From: Terrabacter sp. 28
GTDB lineage: Bacteria > Actinomycetota > Actinomycetes > Actinomycetales > Dermatophilaceae
Direction: 5' to 3'
Assembly (NCBI GenBank): GCA_000955875.1
Contig: JYOE01000003.1
Span: 221,169 to 285,168, forward strand
DNA length: 64,000 bases
In this document: piece by piece, positions 33,131 through 43,676 of the stretch
How the letters are laid out: every line of letters begins with the position of its first letter
Numbering within the stretch: position 1 is the first letter of the stretch
Program-made: the position numbers and the translations under genes
The notes under the pieces: generated by a model
What the model was told of the DNA's origin: nothing
What the model saw: only the letters and a program-made list of their open reading frames with translations
The model's database searches: none

Positions 33131-33634
33131 CTAGCGGCGCAGCCGTCCGGCCACGACGCCGGCGAGCCCGACGACGAGCAGCATCCCGCCGAAGGCGCCG
33201 ATCATGGGCGGCCCGACGAGGCGGAAGGTGAGGTCCGAGTCGGTCAGGTTGGCGGCGAGCAGCCACCCGGCCACGATCATCGTGAGCAGCCCGAACATGA
33301 TCGAGCCGGGACGCGGGCCCTTGCGCACGGTCACGAGGGCCGGCCGTGGGTCGTGGTGGCTCGGCGCCGTGCCTGCCGGTGGCGGCCACGCGCCGGGCTG
33401 CGACGGGTTGGGCAGCGACGGCGGCGGCAGGTGCGGCAGCTGCGTCGCGTCGGTGACGACGTCGTCGGGCACCGGGGCCGACGGCTCCACACGGAACGGG
33501 CTCGTCGTCGGCAGCGCCCGGGTGGAGGAGGCCGGGATCGTCGTCGTCGCGTCGGCGCCGGACTCGGGGAGGGGCACCGGGTCGGCCAGCGGGTCGCTGA
33601 ACTGCGGCCCTGCGCTGGTGCTGTCGTTGCTCAT
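33131..33634 (-). CDS. Small membrane protein with Pro-rich cytosolic region
   Basis: This 167-residue protein (from ATG 33634) has a Pro/Ser/Thr-rich hydrophilic N-terminal region of about 95 residues. A conserved-looking turn (VTVRKGPRPGSIMFGLLTMI) and two membrane helices near the C-terminus follow (about 108-124 and 140-160). ATG 33634 is preferred because AGGAG lies 9 bases upstream; an alternative ATG at 33724 overlaps the upstream PspC-gene stop (ATGA) and would add 30 residues. It is downstream of, and probably co-transcribed with, the PspC-LiaF-like gene, which points to envelope stress. Function unknown. Confidence 0.8.
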   Translation of the reverse strand: MSNDSTSAGPQFSDPLADPVPLPESGADATTTIPASSTRALPTTSPFRVEPSAPVPDDVVTDATQLPHLPPPSLPNPSQPGAWPPPAGTAPSHHDPRPALVTVRKGPRPGSIMFGLLTMIVAGWLLAANLTDSDLTFRLVGPPMIGAFGGMLLVVGLAGVVAGRLRR

Positions 33635-33720
33635 GGTGCAGATCTCCTGTGGGGTCGTGTTCGTGTCTGTGGTGTCGCCGGGCCCCGTTGCCTCGGCCGG
33701 GTCGTGGGCGTTGCCGGTGC

Positions 33721-35070
33721 TCATGACGCGCTCGCCGTCGTGACGCGGATCGAGCCCACGCCGACCTCGGCGTCGACGGTGATCTCCGTCGTGGCGCCGG
33801 CGTCCCCGAACGTCACGGTCTCGTTCCAGTCGGTGCCCTCGTGCCTCAGCTGCCCCGGGCCGAGCTCGGTCATACCCGTCCCGGTCACGCCGGAACCGGT
33901 CGCGACCAGCTCACCCGCCCGCGCCTTGGCGTGCACGACGACCTTCACCTTCTCGGGAACGACGATGTCCAGCTCGCCGGCACCCATGGTCGCGCGGACC
34001 GTGTCGGCGGTGGGCGTGGCCTTGTAGTCGGCAGCCGTGAGGTCGAGCTTCATCGAGCCGAGGGTCAGCTCGTAGGTCGGCGCGGGTGTCAGCGTCGTGA
34101 CGGCGTACGACTTCTCACCGACCTGCCAGGGGTGGTTCAGCCCGGCGGGGGCCGCGGTCGTGATGGCGGCGGCGATGATGCCGACGACGGCGAAGAAGCC
34201 GAGGCCCGAGCGGCGGCCGGCGATGCCGGCGACGACGATGGCGAGGCCGAGCACGCCCACGCCCGAAGCGATCCCGATGGCGACGGGGTTGCCGGACCAA
34301 CCTGCCCACGGGACGAGGAGCGACATCACCACACCGGCGATGATCGACAGTCCGAGCACGAGGAGCCCGCCGGCGAAGCCGATCGACGGCGTGCGCTGGC
34401 GCACCGGCGTCGGCGCCGGCGGCCGCGGCGTGACCAGGGTGGCGCCCGCGTTGGCGGCCGCGTTGCCCGTGGAGCCGTATGCCGGGTGCGACGTCGCGAC
34501 CGGAGCCGACGTGCCGCCCGTGGCCGGGTCCGTGGACGCGTACGGGTCGGTGGGCGTGCCAGTGGCCGCGCCGGTGGCCGTGGACGCGGGGCGGTTGCCC
34601 GAGCCCTTCCACGGGGCCTGCGCCATGAGGTCACGGCCGGTGTCGGTGCGGGTGAGGAACCACCAGGCGCCGACGACGAGGAGCACGAAGCCGAAGACAC
34701 GGAAGCCCTGCGTGTCACCGCCCCACCAGGGGCCGCCACCGAGCACCGACATGGCGGTGACGACGAGCAGGAAGATGGAGCTGCCCTCGCCGTGCCTCAG
34801 CGCGCGCTCGACGTGGATCTCGCCCTGCTCGTCGGGCATGAGCAGCCAGAGCACGAGGTAGAGCGCCACGCCCATCCCGAAGAAGATGGAGAAGAGGATG
34901 AAACCGGCGCGCACGACCAGCGGGTCCACGCCGAGCCACCGCGCGATCCCCGTCGCGACACCGGCGAACCAGCGACCGTCCCTGCCGCGCACGATGCCCG
35001 GGCGCCGCAGGGCGGTGTAGAAACCGTCCAGGCCATGGCCCTGCGTTGGGGCCCCATTGCTTTTCGTCAT
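33721..35070 (-). CDS. PspC-domain membrane protein with C-terminal LiaF-like domain
   Basis: This 449-residue protein starts with a PspC domain (IVRGRDGRWFAGVATGIARWLGVDP, about residues 25-85, including one helix). Further helices and a Thr/Ala/Pro-rich linker (about 150-215) are followed by a second membrane block (220-310). The C-terminal domain has the beta-repeat pattern of LiaF/toastrack proteins (YELTLGSMKLDLTAAD, TMGAGELDIVVPEKVKVVVH). It is divergent from a PspC-bearing histidine kinase with its response regulator, the usual arrangement of actinobacterial cell-envelope stress systems. It is likely a membrane partner or modulator of that kinase. Confidence 0.9.
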   Translation of the reverse strand: MTKSNGAPTQGHGLDGFYTALRRPGIVRGRDGRWFAGVATGIARWLGVDPLVVRAGFILFSIFFGMGVALYLVLWLLMPDEQGEIHVERALRHGEGSSIFLLVVTAMSVLGGGPWWGGDTQGFRVFGFVLLVVGAWWFLTRTDTGRDLMAQAPWKGSGNRPASTATGAATGTPTDPYASTDPATGGTSAPVATSHPAYGSTGNAAANAGATLVTPRPPAPTPVRQRTPSIGFAGGLLVLGLSIIAGVVMSLLVPWAGWSGNPVAIGIASGVGVLGLAIVVAGIAGRRSGLGFFAVVGIIAAAITTAAPAGLNHPWQVGEKSYAVTTLTPAPTYELTLGSMKLDLTAADYKATPTADTVRATMGAGELDIVVPEKVKVVVHAKARAGELVATGSGVTGTGMTELGPGQLRHEGTDWNETVTFGDAGATTEITVDAEVGVGSIRVTTASAS

Positions 35071-35195
35071 GGCTCCAGACTGGCGGCGCGGCCGCGGCGC
35101 AACCATGAGGGTCGACCCTGAGCGCACCCTGACGCGACCCCCAAAGCAGGCCCGGATGGTCGCCCTCACGCGCCCCCGTGGGTGAGGATGGGACG

Positions 35196-36662
35196 GTGCA
35201 GACGGCATACGAGAACGGTCAGGGACCGGCGCGACCCGCGTGGCGGGCGACGCAGCGGCCGCCGCTCGTGCGCCACCGTCAGGGCAAGGTCGTGGCGGGT
35301 GTCGCCGCCGGGCTCGCCGACCACCTCGGTGTGCCCGTGTCGGCCGTGCGGATCGCCCTCGTGCTGACGAGCATCCCCTTCGGAGCCGGACTCGCCGTCT
35401 ACGTGTTCCTCTGGGCGACGATGCGCGAGATCGGCGACGTCGTCCCCGTGGCTCCGGCGCCCGTGGCCGACCCGACCGGCGCCACCACGTCACCCGGCTC
35501 CTCGGCCGGCGGCGGCCACGGCCACCACCACATCGATCTGGCGAGCCTGCGCACCTGGCTGCGCAGCGGCAACCAGGCCGTCCTCATCACGCTGCTCGGG
35601 GTCGCGGCACTCGCCCTCGCCGGCGCGCTCTGGCTCGGCAGCGCCGGCTTCGACGTGCACGCCGAGGTGATCCTGCCCGTCGTGGCCATCGTCATCGGCG
35701 CCATCTTCTTCTGGTCGCAGCTCGACGACACCGACGCCATCGGCGCCCGCCGCCCGGTCCGGTGGATCTGGCTCGTCGTCGGCCTCGGCCTGACGATCCT
35801 CGGACTCGTCGGGCTGCTCGTGCGCGGCACCGACCTCACCGCCCTGTGGCAGGTCGGGGGTGCCGTGCTCGCCGCGCTCGTCGGGGTCGCCGTGCTGAGC
35901 GCGCCCTGGATCCTGCGGCTCTGGAGCAACCTGCGCCTGGAGCAGGCGGCCCGCATCCGCGCCACCGAGCGCGCCGACATCGCGGCCCACCTGCACGACT
36001 CGGTGCTGCAGACCCTCGCGCTCATCCAGCGCCAGTCGTCCGACGCCGCGACGGTCGCCCGGCTCGCCCGCGCCCAGGAGCGCCAGCTGCGCAGCTACCT
36101 CTACGACGAGGACGCCCGCGCGGGCACGCTCGGCGCCGCGCTCACCGCAGCGATGGGTGAGGTCGAGGACCTCCAGGGCGTGCCCGTGCAGCTCGTCGTC
36201 ACCGGCGACCGCCAGATCGACGAGCACCTCGACGCCCTCGTCAAGGCGGTCCGCGAGGCCGCCTGGAACGCGGTGCGCCACGGCAGCCCGCCCGTCAGCG
36301 CGTACGTCGAGGTCGGCCCCGACGCGGTCGAGGCGTTCGTACGCGACCACGGTGCCGGCTTCGACCTCGACGACGTGCCCGACGACCGCGCGGGCGTGCG
36401 CGAGTCGATCATCGGCCGCATGGAGCGGCACGGCGGCACGGCCCATATCCGGCACCGCGCCGACGGGACCGAGATCGAGCTGCGCCTCCCGGTGCGCCAG
36501 CCGGCCGACCCCGAGCCCGCCGACTCGAAGGCTGCGCCTTCGAAGAACCCCGACGCCGCGACGGCACAGACCCAGAACCAGACGTCGGCCCAGACCCAGA
36601 CTTCGGCCCAGACCCCGACCCCGACCCAGACCCCGACCCAGACCCAGGAGCAGGCTTCATGA
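35196..36662 (+). CDS. PspC-domain histidine kinase (LiaS/MacS-like)
   Basis: This 488-residue kinase begins with a PspC domain (LVRHRQGKVVAGVAAGLADHLGVPVSAVRI) and has several membrane helices. A HisKA_3 segment follows, ERADIAAHLHDSVLQTLALI, with phospho-acceptor His in HLHDS. The ATPase domain (VREAAWNAVRHGSPP, VRDHGAGFDLDD) precedes a low-complexity TQ/TP-rich tail of about 40 residues. GTG 35196 is preferred (GAGG 8 bases upstream; MQTAYENGQG); GTG 35178 is the alternative. It overlaps its response regulator by 4 bases and is divergent from the PspC-LiaF-like gene. It probably senses envelope damage. Confidence 0.92.
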   Translation: MQTAYENGQGPARPAWRATQRPPLVRHRQGKVVAGVAAGLADHLGVPVSAVRIALVLTSIPFGAGLAVYVFLWATMREIGDVVPVAPAPVADPTGATTSPGSSAGGGHGHHHIDLASLRTWLRSGNQAVLITLLGVAALALAGALWLGSAGFDVHAEVILPVVAIVIGAIFFWSQLDDTDAIGARRPVRWIWLVVGLGLTILGLVGLLVRGTDLTALWQVGGAVLAALVGVAVLSAPWILRLWSNLRLEQAARIRATERADIAAHLHDSVLQTLALIQRQSSDAATVARLARAQERQLRSYLYDEDARAGTLGAALTAAMGEVEDLQGVPVQLVVTGDRQIDEHLDALVKAVREAAWNAVRHGSPPVSAYVEVGPDAVEAFVRDHGAGFDLDDVPDDRAGVRESIIGRMERHGGTAHIRHRADGTEIELRLPVRQPADPEPADSKAAPSKNPDAATAQTQNQTSAQTQTSAQTPTPTQTPTQTQEQAS

Positions 36663-37357
36663 CCGACCCGCGGACGATCCGCATCGTGATCGTCGACGAC
36701 CACCACATGTTCCGCACCGGCGTGCGCGCCGAGCTGACGGCTGCGTCGGCGGCGTCGGGCTCGCTGTCGCTCGAGATCGTCGGCGAGGCGGGCGCGGTGG
36801 AGTCGGCTGTCCAGGTCATCACCGAGCAGCGGCCCGACGTCGTGCTCCTCGACGTCCACCTCCCCGGCGGCGACGGACACGGCGGCGCCGACGTCATCCG
36901 GGCCTGTGCCGGGGTCCAGTCGACGGCCGACGTGCCGGTGCGCTTCCTCGCCCTGTCGGTCTCCGACGCCGCCGAGGACGTCATCGCCGTGATCCGGGCG
37001 GGTGCACGCGGCTACGTCACCAAGACCATCAGCGCCGACGAGCTGCTGACCGCGATCAGCCGGGTGGCCGACGGTGACGCCGTCTTCAGCCCGCGCCTCG
37101 CGGGTTTCGTGCTCGACGCCTTCGGTGCAGCGGCCGGCGAGGTCGCCGAGATCGACGAGGAGCTCGACCGCCTGTCGGCGCGCGAGCGCGAGGTGATGCG
37201 CCTCATCGCGCGCGGCTACCAGTACAAGGAGGTCGCGAAGGAGCTGTTCATCTCCGTCAAGACCGTCGAGACCCACGTCAGCTCGGTGCTGCGCAAGCTG
37301 CAGCTCAGCTCGCGCCACGAGCTGACGGCCTGGGCGATGGGCCGCCGCCTCCTCTGA
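36659..37357 (+). CDS. LuxR-family response regulator (LiaR/MacR-like)
   Basis: This 232-residue regulator has a receiver domain with Asp65 in VVLLDVHLPGGDGHGG and the conserved Lys in ARGYVTKTISADEL. The C-terminal LuxR helix-turn-helix is LSAREREVMRLIARGYQYKEVAKELF to TVETHVSSVLRKLQLSSRHEL. Its ATG overlaps the kinase stop (ATGA). It is the likely regulator of the divergent PspC-LiaF-like operon. It ends 6 bases from the stop of the convergent hydrolase gene. Confidence 0.93.
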   Translation: MTDPRTIRIVIVDDHHMFRTGVRAELTAASAASGSLSLEIVGEAGAVESAVQVITEQRPDVVLLDVHLPGGDGHGGADVIRACAGVQSTADVPVRFLALSVSDAAEDVIAVIRAGARGYVTKTISADELLTAISRVADGDAVFSPRLAGFVLDAFGAAAGEVAEIDEELDRLSAREREVMRLIARGYQYKEVAKELFISVKTVETHVSSVLRKLQLSSRHELTAWAMGRRLL

Positions 37358-37363
37358 CCCCAA

Positions 37364-38194
37364 CTACCTTGGCGCGTGGAGGAAGCGGCGCAGGGCGGTG
37401 ACGATGATCTCGGGGGCGTCGGTGTGCACCCAGTGGCCCGCGCCCTTGATCGTGAAGAGGCGGGTGCGCGGGAAGTGCCGACGCATGCGGTCGCCGTCCT
37501 CCCGCTTGATGTAGCGCGAGTCGCCGCCGGCGACCCACAGGACGGGGCCCTCGTACGCCGGCAGGGCGTCGACGTCGCGCGGCCAGTCGGCGATGCGTGA
37601 GTCAACGCCGAGGGCGGCGTCGGCCGCGATGAGGTCGAGGTTGACCTGCCAGCGCCACGACTGTCCCTCGCGGCGGAGGTTCTGCAGCAGGAAGGCCTTG
37701 ACGCCGGGGTCGGGCTCGTCGAAGCGGGCCTCTGCGTCACCGCGGCTCTCGAGCTCGGCGAGAGGAAGGTCCTGCATCTCGCGGATGTAGCCCTCGAACC
37801 GCTCGAGCGAGCCGTAGCCCTTGGGCGCGATGTCCACCACGACGAGGCGGCCGACGAGCTCGGGGTGGCGCAGTGCGAGCACCATCGAGACCTTGCCGCC
37901 GAGCGAGTGTCCGACGACCATCCAGGACTCCCCCGGAGCCGCGGCTCGCAGCGTGGCGGCGACGGCGTCGGCGTACGCGTCGAGGCTGAACTCCTGCGAC
38001 CACGGCGACCGGCCGTGGTCGGGCATGTCGACGAGCAGGCACTGGGCGTCGGAGCCGTCGGGGCCGCTCACCGCCTTCGCGATCTGGGTCCAGTTGCGGC
38101 CCTGGCCGAAGAGCCCGTGCAGGAAGGCGACACGCGGCCCGGCCGTGCCCACGGACAGCGTGTTGAGCGAGGCCTGGTCCGGAGCAGACGTCAT
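37364..38194 (-). CDS. Alpha/beta hydrolase
   Basis: This 276-residue cytosolic hydrolase has the oxyanion motif FLHGLFGQGRNW, the nucleophile elbow VVGHSLGGKVSM (Ser97) and the C-terminal GAGHWVHTDAPE (catalytic His). The acid is probably in the VLWVAGGDSRYI region. Sequence style is like YbfF/epoxide-hydrolase-type esterases. It converges on the response regulator with almost no gap, so antisense or read-through interference is possible. Substrate unknown. Confidence 0.9.
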   Translation of the reverse strand: MTSAPDQASLNTLSVGTAGPRVAFLHGLFGQGRNWTQIAKAVSGPDGSDAQCLLVDMPDHGRSPWSQEFSLDAYADAVAATLRAAAPGESWMVVGHSLGGKVSMVLALRHPELVGRLVVVDIAPKGYGSLERFEGYIREMQDLPLAELESRGDAEARFDEPDPGVKAFLLQNLRREGQSWRWQVNLDLIAADAALGVDSRIADWPRDVDALPAYEGPVLWVAGGDSRYIKREDGDRMRRHFPRTRLFTIKGAGHWVHTDAPEIIVTALRRFLHAPR

Positions 38195-38305
38195 GCCGCG
38201 AGCCTACGCGGGGTCGCCTCACGCTCGTCGTGGGCCTCGGTGAGGCCTCCGCGACGGTGCCGCGTGCGTGACCTCACGCCCCTGCGACGGCCCGGTGAGG
38301 GAGAT

Positions 38306-38321
38306 GTAACCGCGGCGTCAC
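38306..38321 (+). promoter_or_regulatory. GlnR-like box upstream of narK
   Basis: GTAAC-N6-GTCAC has the half-site spacing of actinobacterial GlnR boxes (gTnAC-N6-GaAAC). It lies about 90 bases before the narK start, where a nitrogen regulator would be expected. A weaker GTGAG half-site is one repeat (11 bases) further upstream. Confidence 0.5.
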
Positions 38322-38410
38322 AGCAGGCCGGACGTCGTGCAACACCGCCTTCCTAGCGTGGGCGCCACGCTCTCGCAGCGGCCCCCGACCCGCCTCCCGA
38401 GGAGGAACCC

Positions 38411-39894
38411 GTGAGCACCACCACCGGAAACAGCACCGGCACCAGCACGAACGGCAGCGTCGCCGCCCCCACCAGCACGCCGACCACCCTCGTCCCGGAG
38501 AGCCCGAGCCGCTTCCGCCAGCTCACCGCGCCCCGCTCGCGCGTCATCCGCGACTGGGACCCCGAGGACACCGTGGCCTGGGAGGCCGGCAACAGCAAGG
38601 TCGCCCGGCGCAACCTCGTCTGGTCCGTCGCGACCGAGCACATCGGCTTCTCCATCTGGTCGATCTGGTCGGTCATGGTGCTCTTCATGCCGCAGGCCGT
38701 CTACGGCTTCACCCCGGCCGACAAGTTCTTCCTCGTGGCCGTACCGACCCTCGTCGGCGCCGTGCTGCGCGTGCCCTACACGATGGCAACCGCGTTCTTC
38801 GGCGGCCGCAACTGGGCCATCTTCAGTGGCGTGGCGCTCCTCGTGCCCACCGTCCTGACGGGGTGGCTCATGGTGAACCCGGGGCACTCGCTCGGGACCT
38901 TCATGGCCGTCGCGGCCCTCGCCGGCCTCGGTGGCGGCAACTTCGCCTCGTCGATGACGAACATCAACGCGTTCTACCCGCAGCGGATGAAGGGCTGGGC
39001 CCTCGGCCTCAACGCCGGCGGTGGCAACATCGGCGTCCCCGTGGTCCAGCTCGTCGGCCTGCTCGTCATCGCGACGCTGGGCAACCGGCGGCCCGAGGTC
39101 GTCTGCGCCGTCTACCTCGTGCTGCTCGCGGTCGCGAGCGTCGGCGCCGCCGTCTTCATGGACAACCTCGACCACCAGACCGCCAACCCGAAGGCGATGC
39201 TCGAGGTGCTCCGCCACGCCGACGCCTGGGTCATCTCGCTGCTCTACATCGGCACGTTCGGCTCGTTCATCGGCTTCGGCTTCGCCTTCGGCCAGGTGCT
39301 CAACCAGACCTTCCTCGCCGGCCTCACCGGCGGCGCCGCACCGACGCCGGCCCAGACCGCGGCGGCGAGCCTGCACGCGGCCCAGATCGCCTTCGTCGGC
39401 CCGCTGCTCGGCTCGGTGAGCCGGGTCTGGGGCGGCAGGCTGGCCGACCGTCGCGGCGGGGCCGCCGTCACCCTGTGGACCTTCGTGGGCATGGCGTGCG
39501 CCGGTGTGCTCGTGACCCTCTCGGCCCGCGCCGACGACGTCACCGCCGGAGCGGCGACCGGCCTGCAGCTCACCGGCCTCATCGGCGGCTTCGTGCTGCT
39601 CTTCGTCCTCTCCGGGCTGGGCAACGGCTCGGTCTACAAGATGATCCCGGCGCTCTTCGAGACCAAGGCGGCCACGATCCCCGGCCCCACCGTCGAGCGA
39701 GCCGCCTGGTCGCGCTCGATGTCCGGAGCCCTCATCGGCATCGCCGGCGCGATCGGCGCCGTGGGTGGGGTGCTCATCAACCTCGGCCTGCGCGCGTCGT
39801 ACCAGGGTGCGGCGAAGTCGGCCACGGCGGCGTTCGTCGTCTTCACGCTCTTCTACGTCGGCGCTGCCGTCCTCACCAAGGTGCGCTACCGACG

Positions 39895-39898
<4 letters not shown>
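38411..39898 (+). CDS. narK: Nitrate/nitrite MFS transporter (NarK family)
   Basis: This 495-residue transporter has about 12 membrane helices. The NarK/NNP signatures include AALAGLGGGNFASSMTNINAFYPQRMKGWALGLNAGGGNIG and a second region GNGSVYKMIPALFETKA. The N-terminal 45 residues are Ser/Thr-rich and hydrophilic. GAGGAGG precedes the GTG start. It is the first gene of the nitrate assimilation operon and overlaps the nitrate reductase gene (ATGA), so its role is nitrate uptake, possibly with nitrite exchange. A GlnR-like box precedes it. Confidence 0.94.
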
Positions 39899-42071
<2,173 letters not shown>

Positions 42072-42075
<4 letters not shown>

Positions 42076-43676
42076 CCCCCACCCCCCGCCGGGTGCTCGT
42101 CGTCGGCAACGGCATGGCCGGTGCCCGGCTCGCCGAGGAGGTCCGGCTCCGCGACCCCGAGGCCACACGCTTCGCGGTCACCGTCGTCGGCGAGGAGCCG
42201 CACGCCGCCTACAACCGGGTCCTGCTCTCGACGGTCGTGGCCGGCGGCATCACACCACGCGACACCCGCCTCAAGCCCGACGGCTGGTGGGCCGCTCGCC
42301 ACGTCGACGTCGTCACGGGCGCGCGGGTCACCGCCGTCGACCCGGCTGCCAGGGTCGCCACCCTGACCGACGCCGACGGCACCGAGCGCACGATCGCCTG
42401 GGACGAGCTCGTGCTCGCCACCGGCAGCACGGCGTTCGTCCCCCCGACCGAGGGGCTGTACGCCGGCACGCCGGGTCCTGACGCCTCGCTTGCCGAGGGC
42501 GTGGTCGCGTTCCGCACCGTGGACGACTCGTCCCGCATCGTGGAAGCAGCCGAGTCCGCCTCCACCGCAGTGGTGCTCGGCGGCGGCCTGCTCGGGCTCG
42601 AGGCTGCACGGGGCCTCCTGGCCCGTGGTGTCGAGGTGACGATCGTCCACCCGCAGGACTTCCCGATGGACCGCCAGCTCGACGTCGACGGTGGCGCGGT
42701 GCTCACCCGGGTCGTGCGCGGCATCGGGGCGCGCCTCGTGCTCGGCCAGCTCGTCACCGCCCGCCACCCGGCCCGCGACGGTGAGCCGGCCCACGTGGTG
42801 CTGAGCGACGGATCGGCCGTGGCAGCCGACCTCGTCGTCGTGGCCGCAGGGGTTCGTCCCCGCACCGATCTCGCCGTCGCGATGGGCCTCGACGTCGACC
42901 GTGCCGTCGTCGTCGACGACCGGCTCGCCACCTCGGTGCCCCACGTCCACGCCATCGGCGAGTGCAGCCAGCACCGCGGCGAGGTGCCCGGCCTCGTCCA
43001 GCCCGGATGGGACCAGGCTCGCGTCCTCGCCGACGTGCTCACCGGGGCGGACGCCGACGCCACCTACGAGGGCACGAGCGTGCTCACCCGGCTCAAGGCG
43101 CACGACATCGACCTCGCGAGCATGGGCACCGTCGACGTCGACGTGCACGACCCCGGCCACGAGGTGCTCGCCTTCACCGACCCGGTGCGCGGCCGCTACG
43201 CCAAGCTCGTGCTGCGCCAGGACCGGCTCGTCGGCGCCATCCTGCTCGGGGTCGGCGACGCCGCAGGGGCCCTCACCCAGCTCTACGACACCGGGGCCGC
43301 CGTCCCGCGGGACCGCCTCGCGCTCATGCTCGGTCGTGCCGTCACCCGCTCGACCGCCCCCGACACGGTGAACCTCGCCGAGATGCCCGGCTCCGCCGTG
43401 ATCTGCCGCTGCAACACCGTGACGAAGTCGGCCATCGTCGGCGCCTTCCGCGCCGGCGCCGACAGCGTCGCCGCCGTAGCCGAGGCCACCCGCGCCACGA
43501 CCGGCTGCGGCTCGTGCAAGGGCGCCGTCGACGGCCTCTGCTCGTGGCTCAGGTCGGCCGAGCCCGGCTCTGCCCCAGCTGAACCCGCCCAGTCCACTCC
43601 AGACCAGTCCACTCCAGACCAGTCCAGCCCCGCACCGGTGCCGGCACCCGCCGCCCTGACCGAAGGAGCCGCCTGA
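42072..43676 (+). CDS. NasB-like FAD oxidoreductase with BFD [2Fe-2S] domain
   Basis: This 534-residue flavoprotein has an FAD site RVLVVGNGMAGARLAEEV, an NAD(P) site STAVVLGGGLLGLEAARGLL, and a BFD-like [2Fe-2S] domain (ICRCNTVTKSAIV then TTGCGSCKGAVDGL). The layout corresponds to the first half of NirB and to the electron-transfer subunit NasB of assimilatory nitrate reductase, so it probably passes electrons from NAD(P)H to the nitrate reductase upstream. The C-terminus ends in an in-frame 15-bp repeat (QSTPD units) and a Pro/Ala tail. It overlaps nirB by one base (TGATG). Confidence 0.9.
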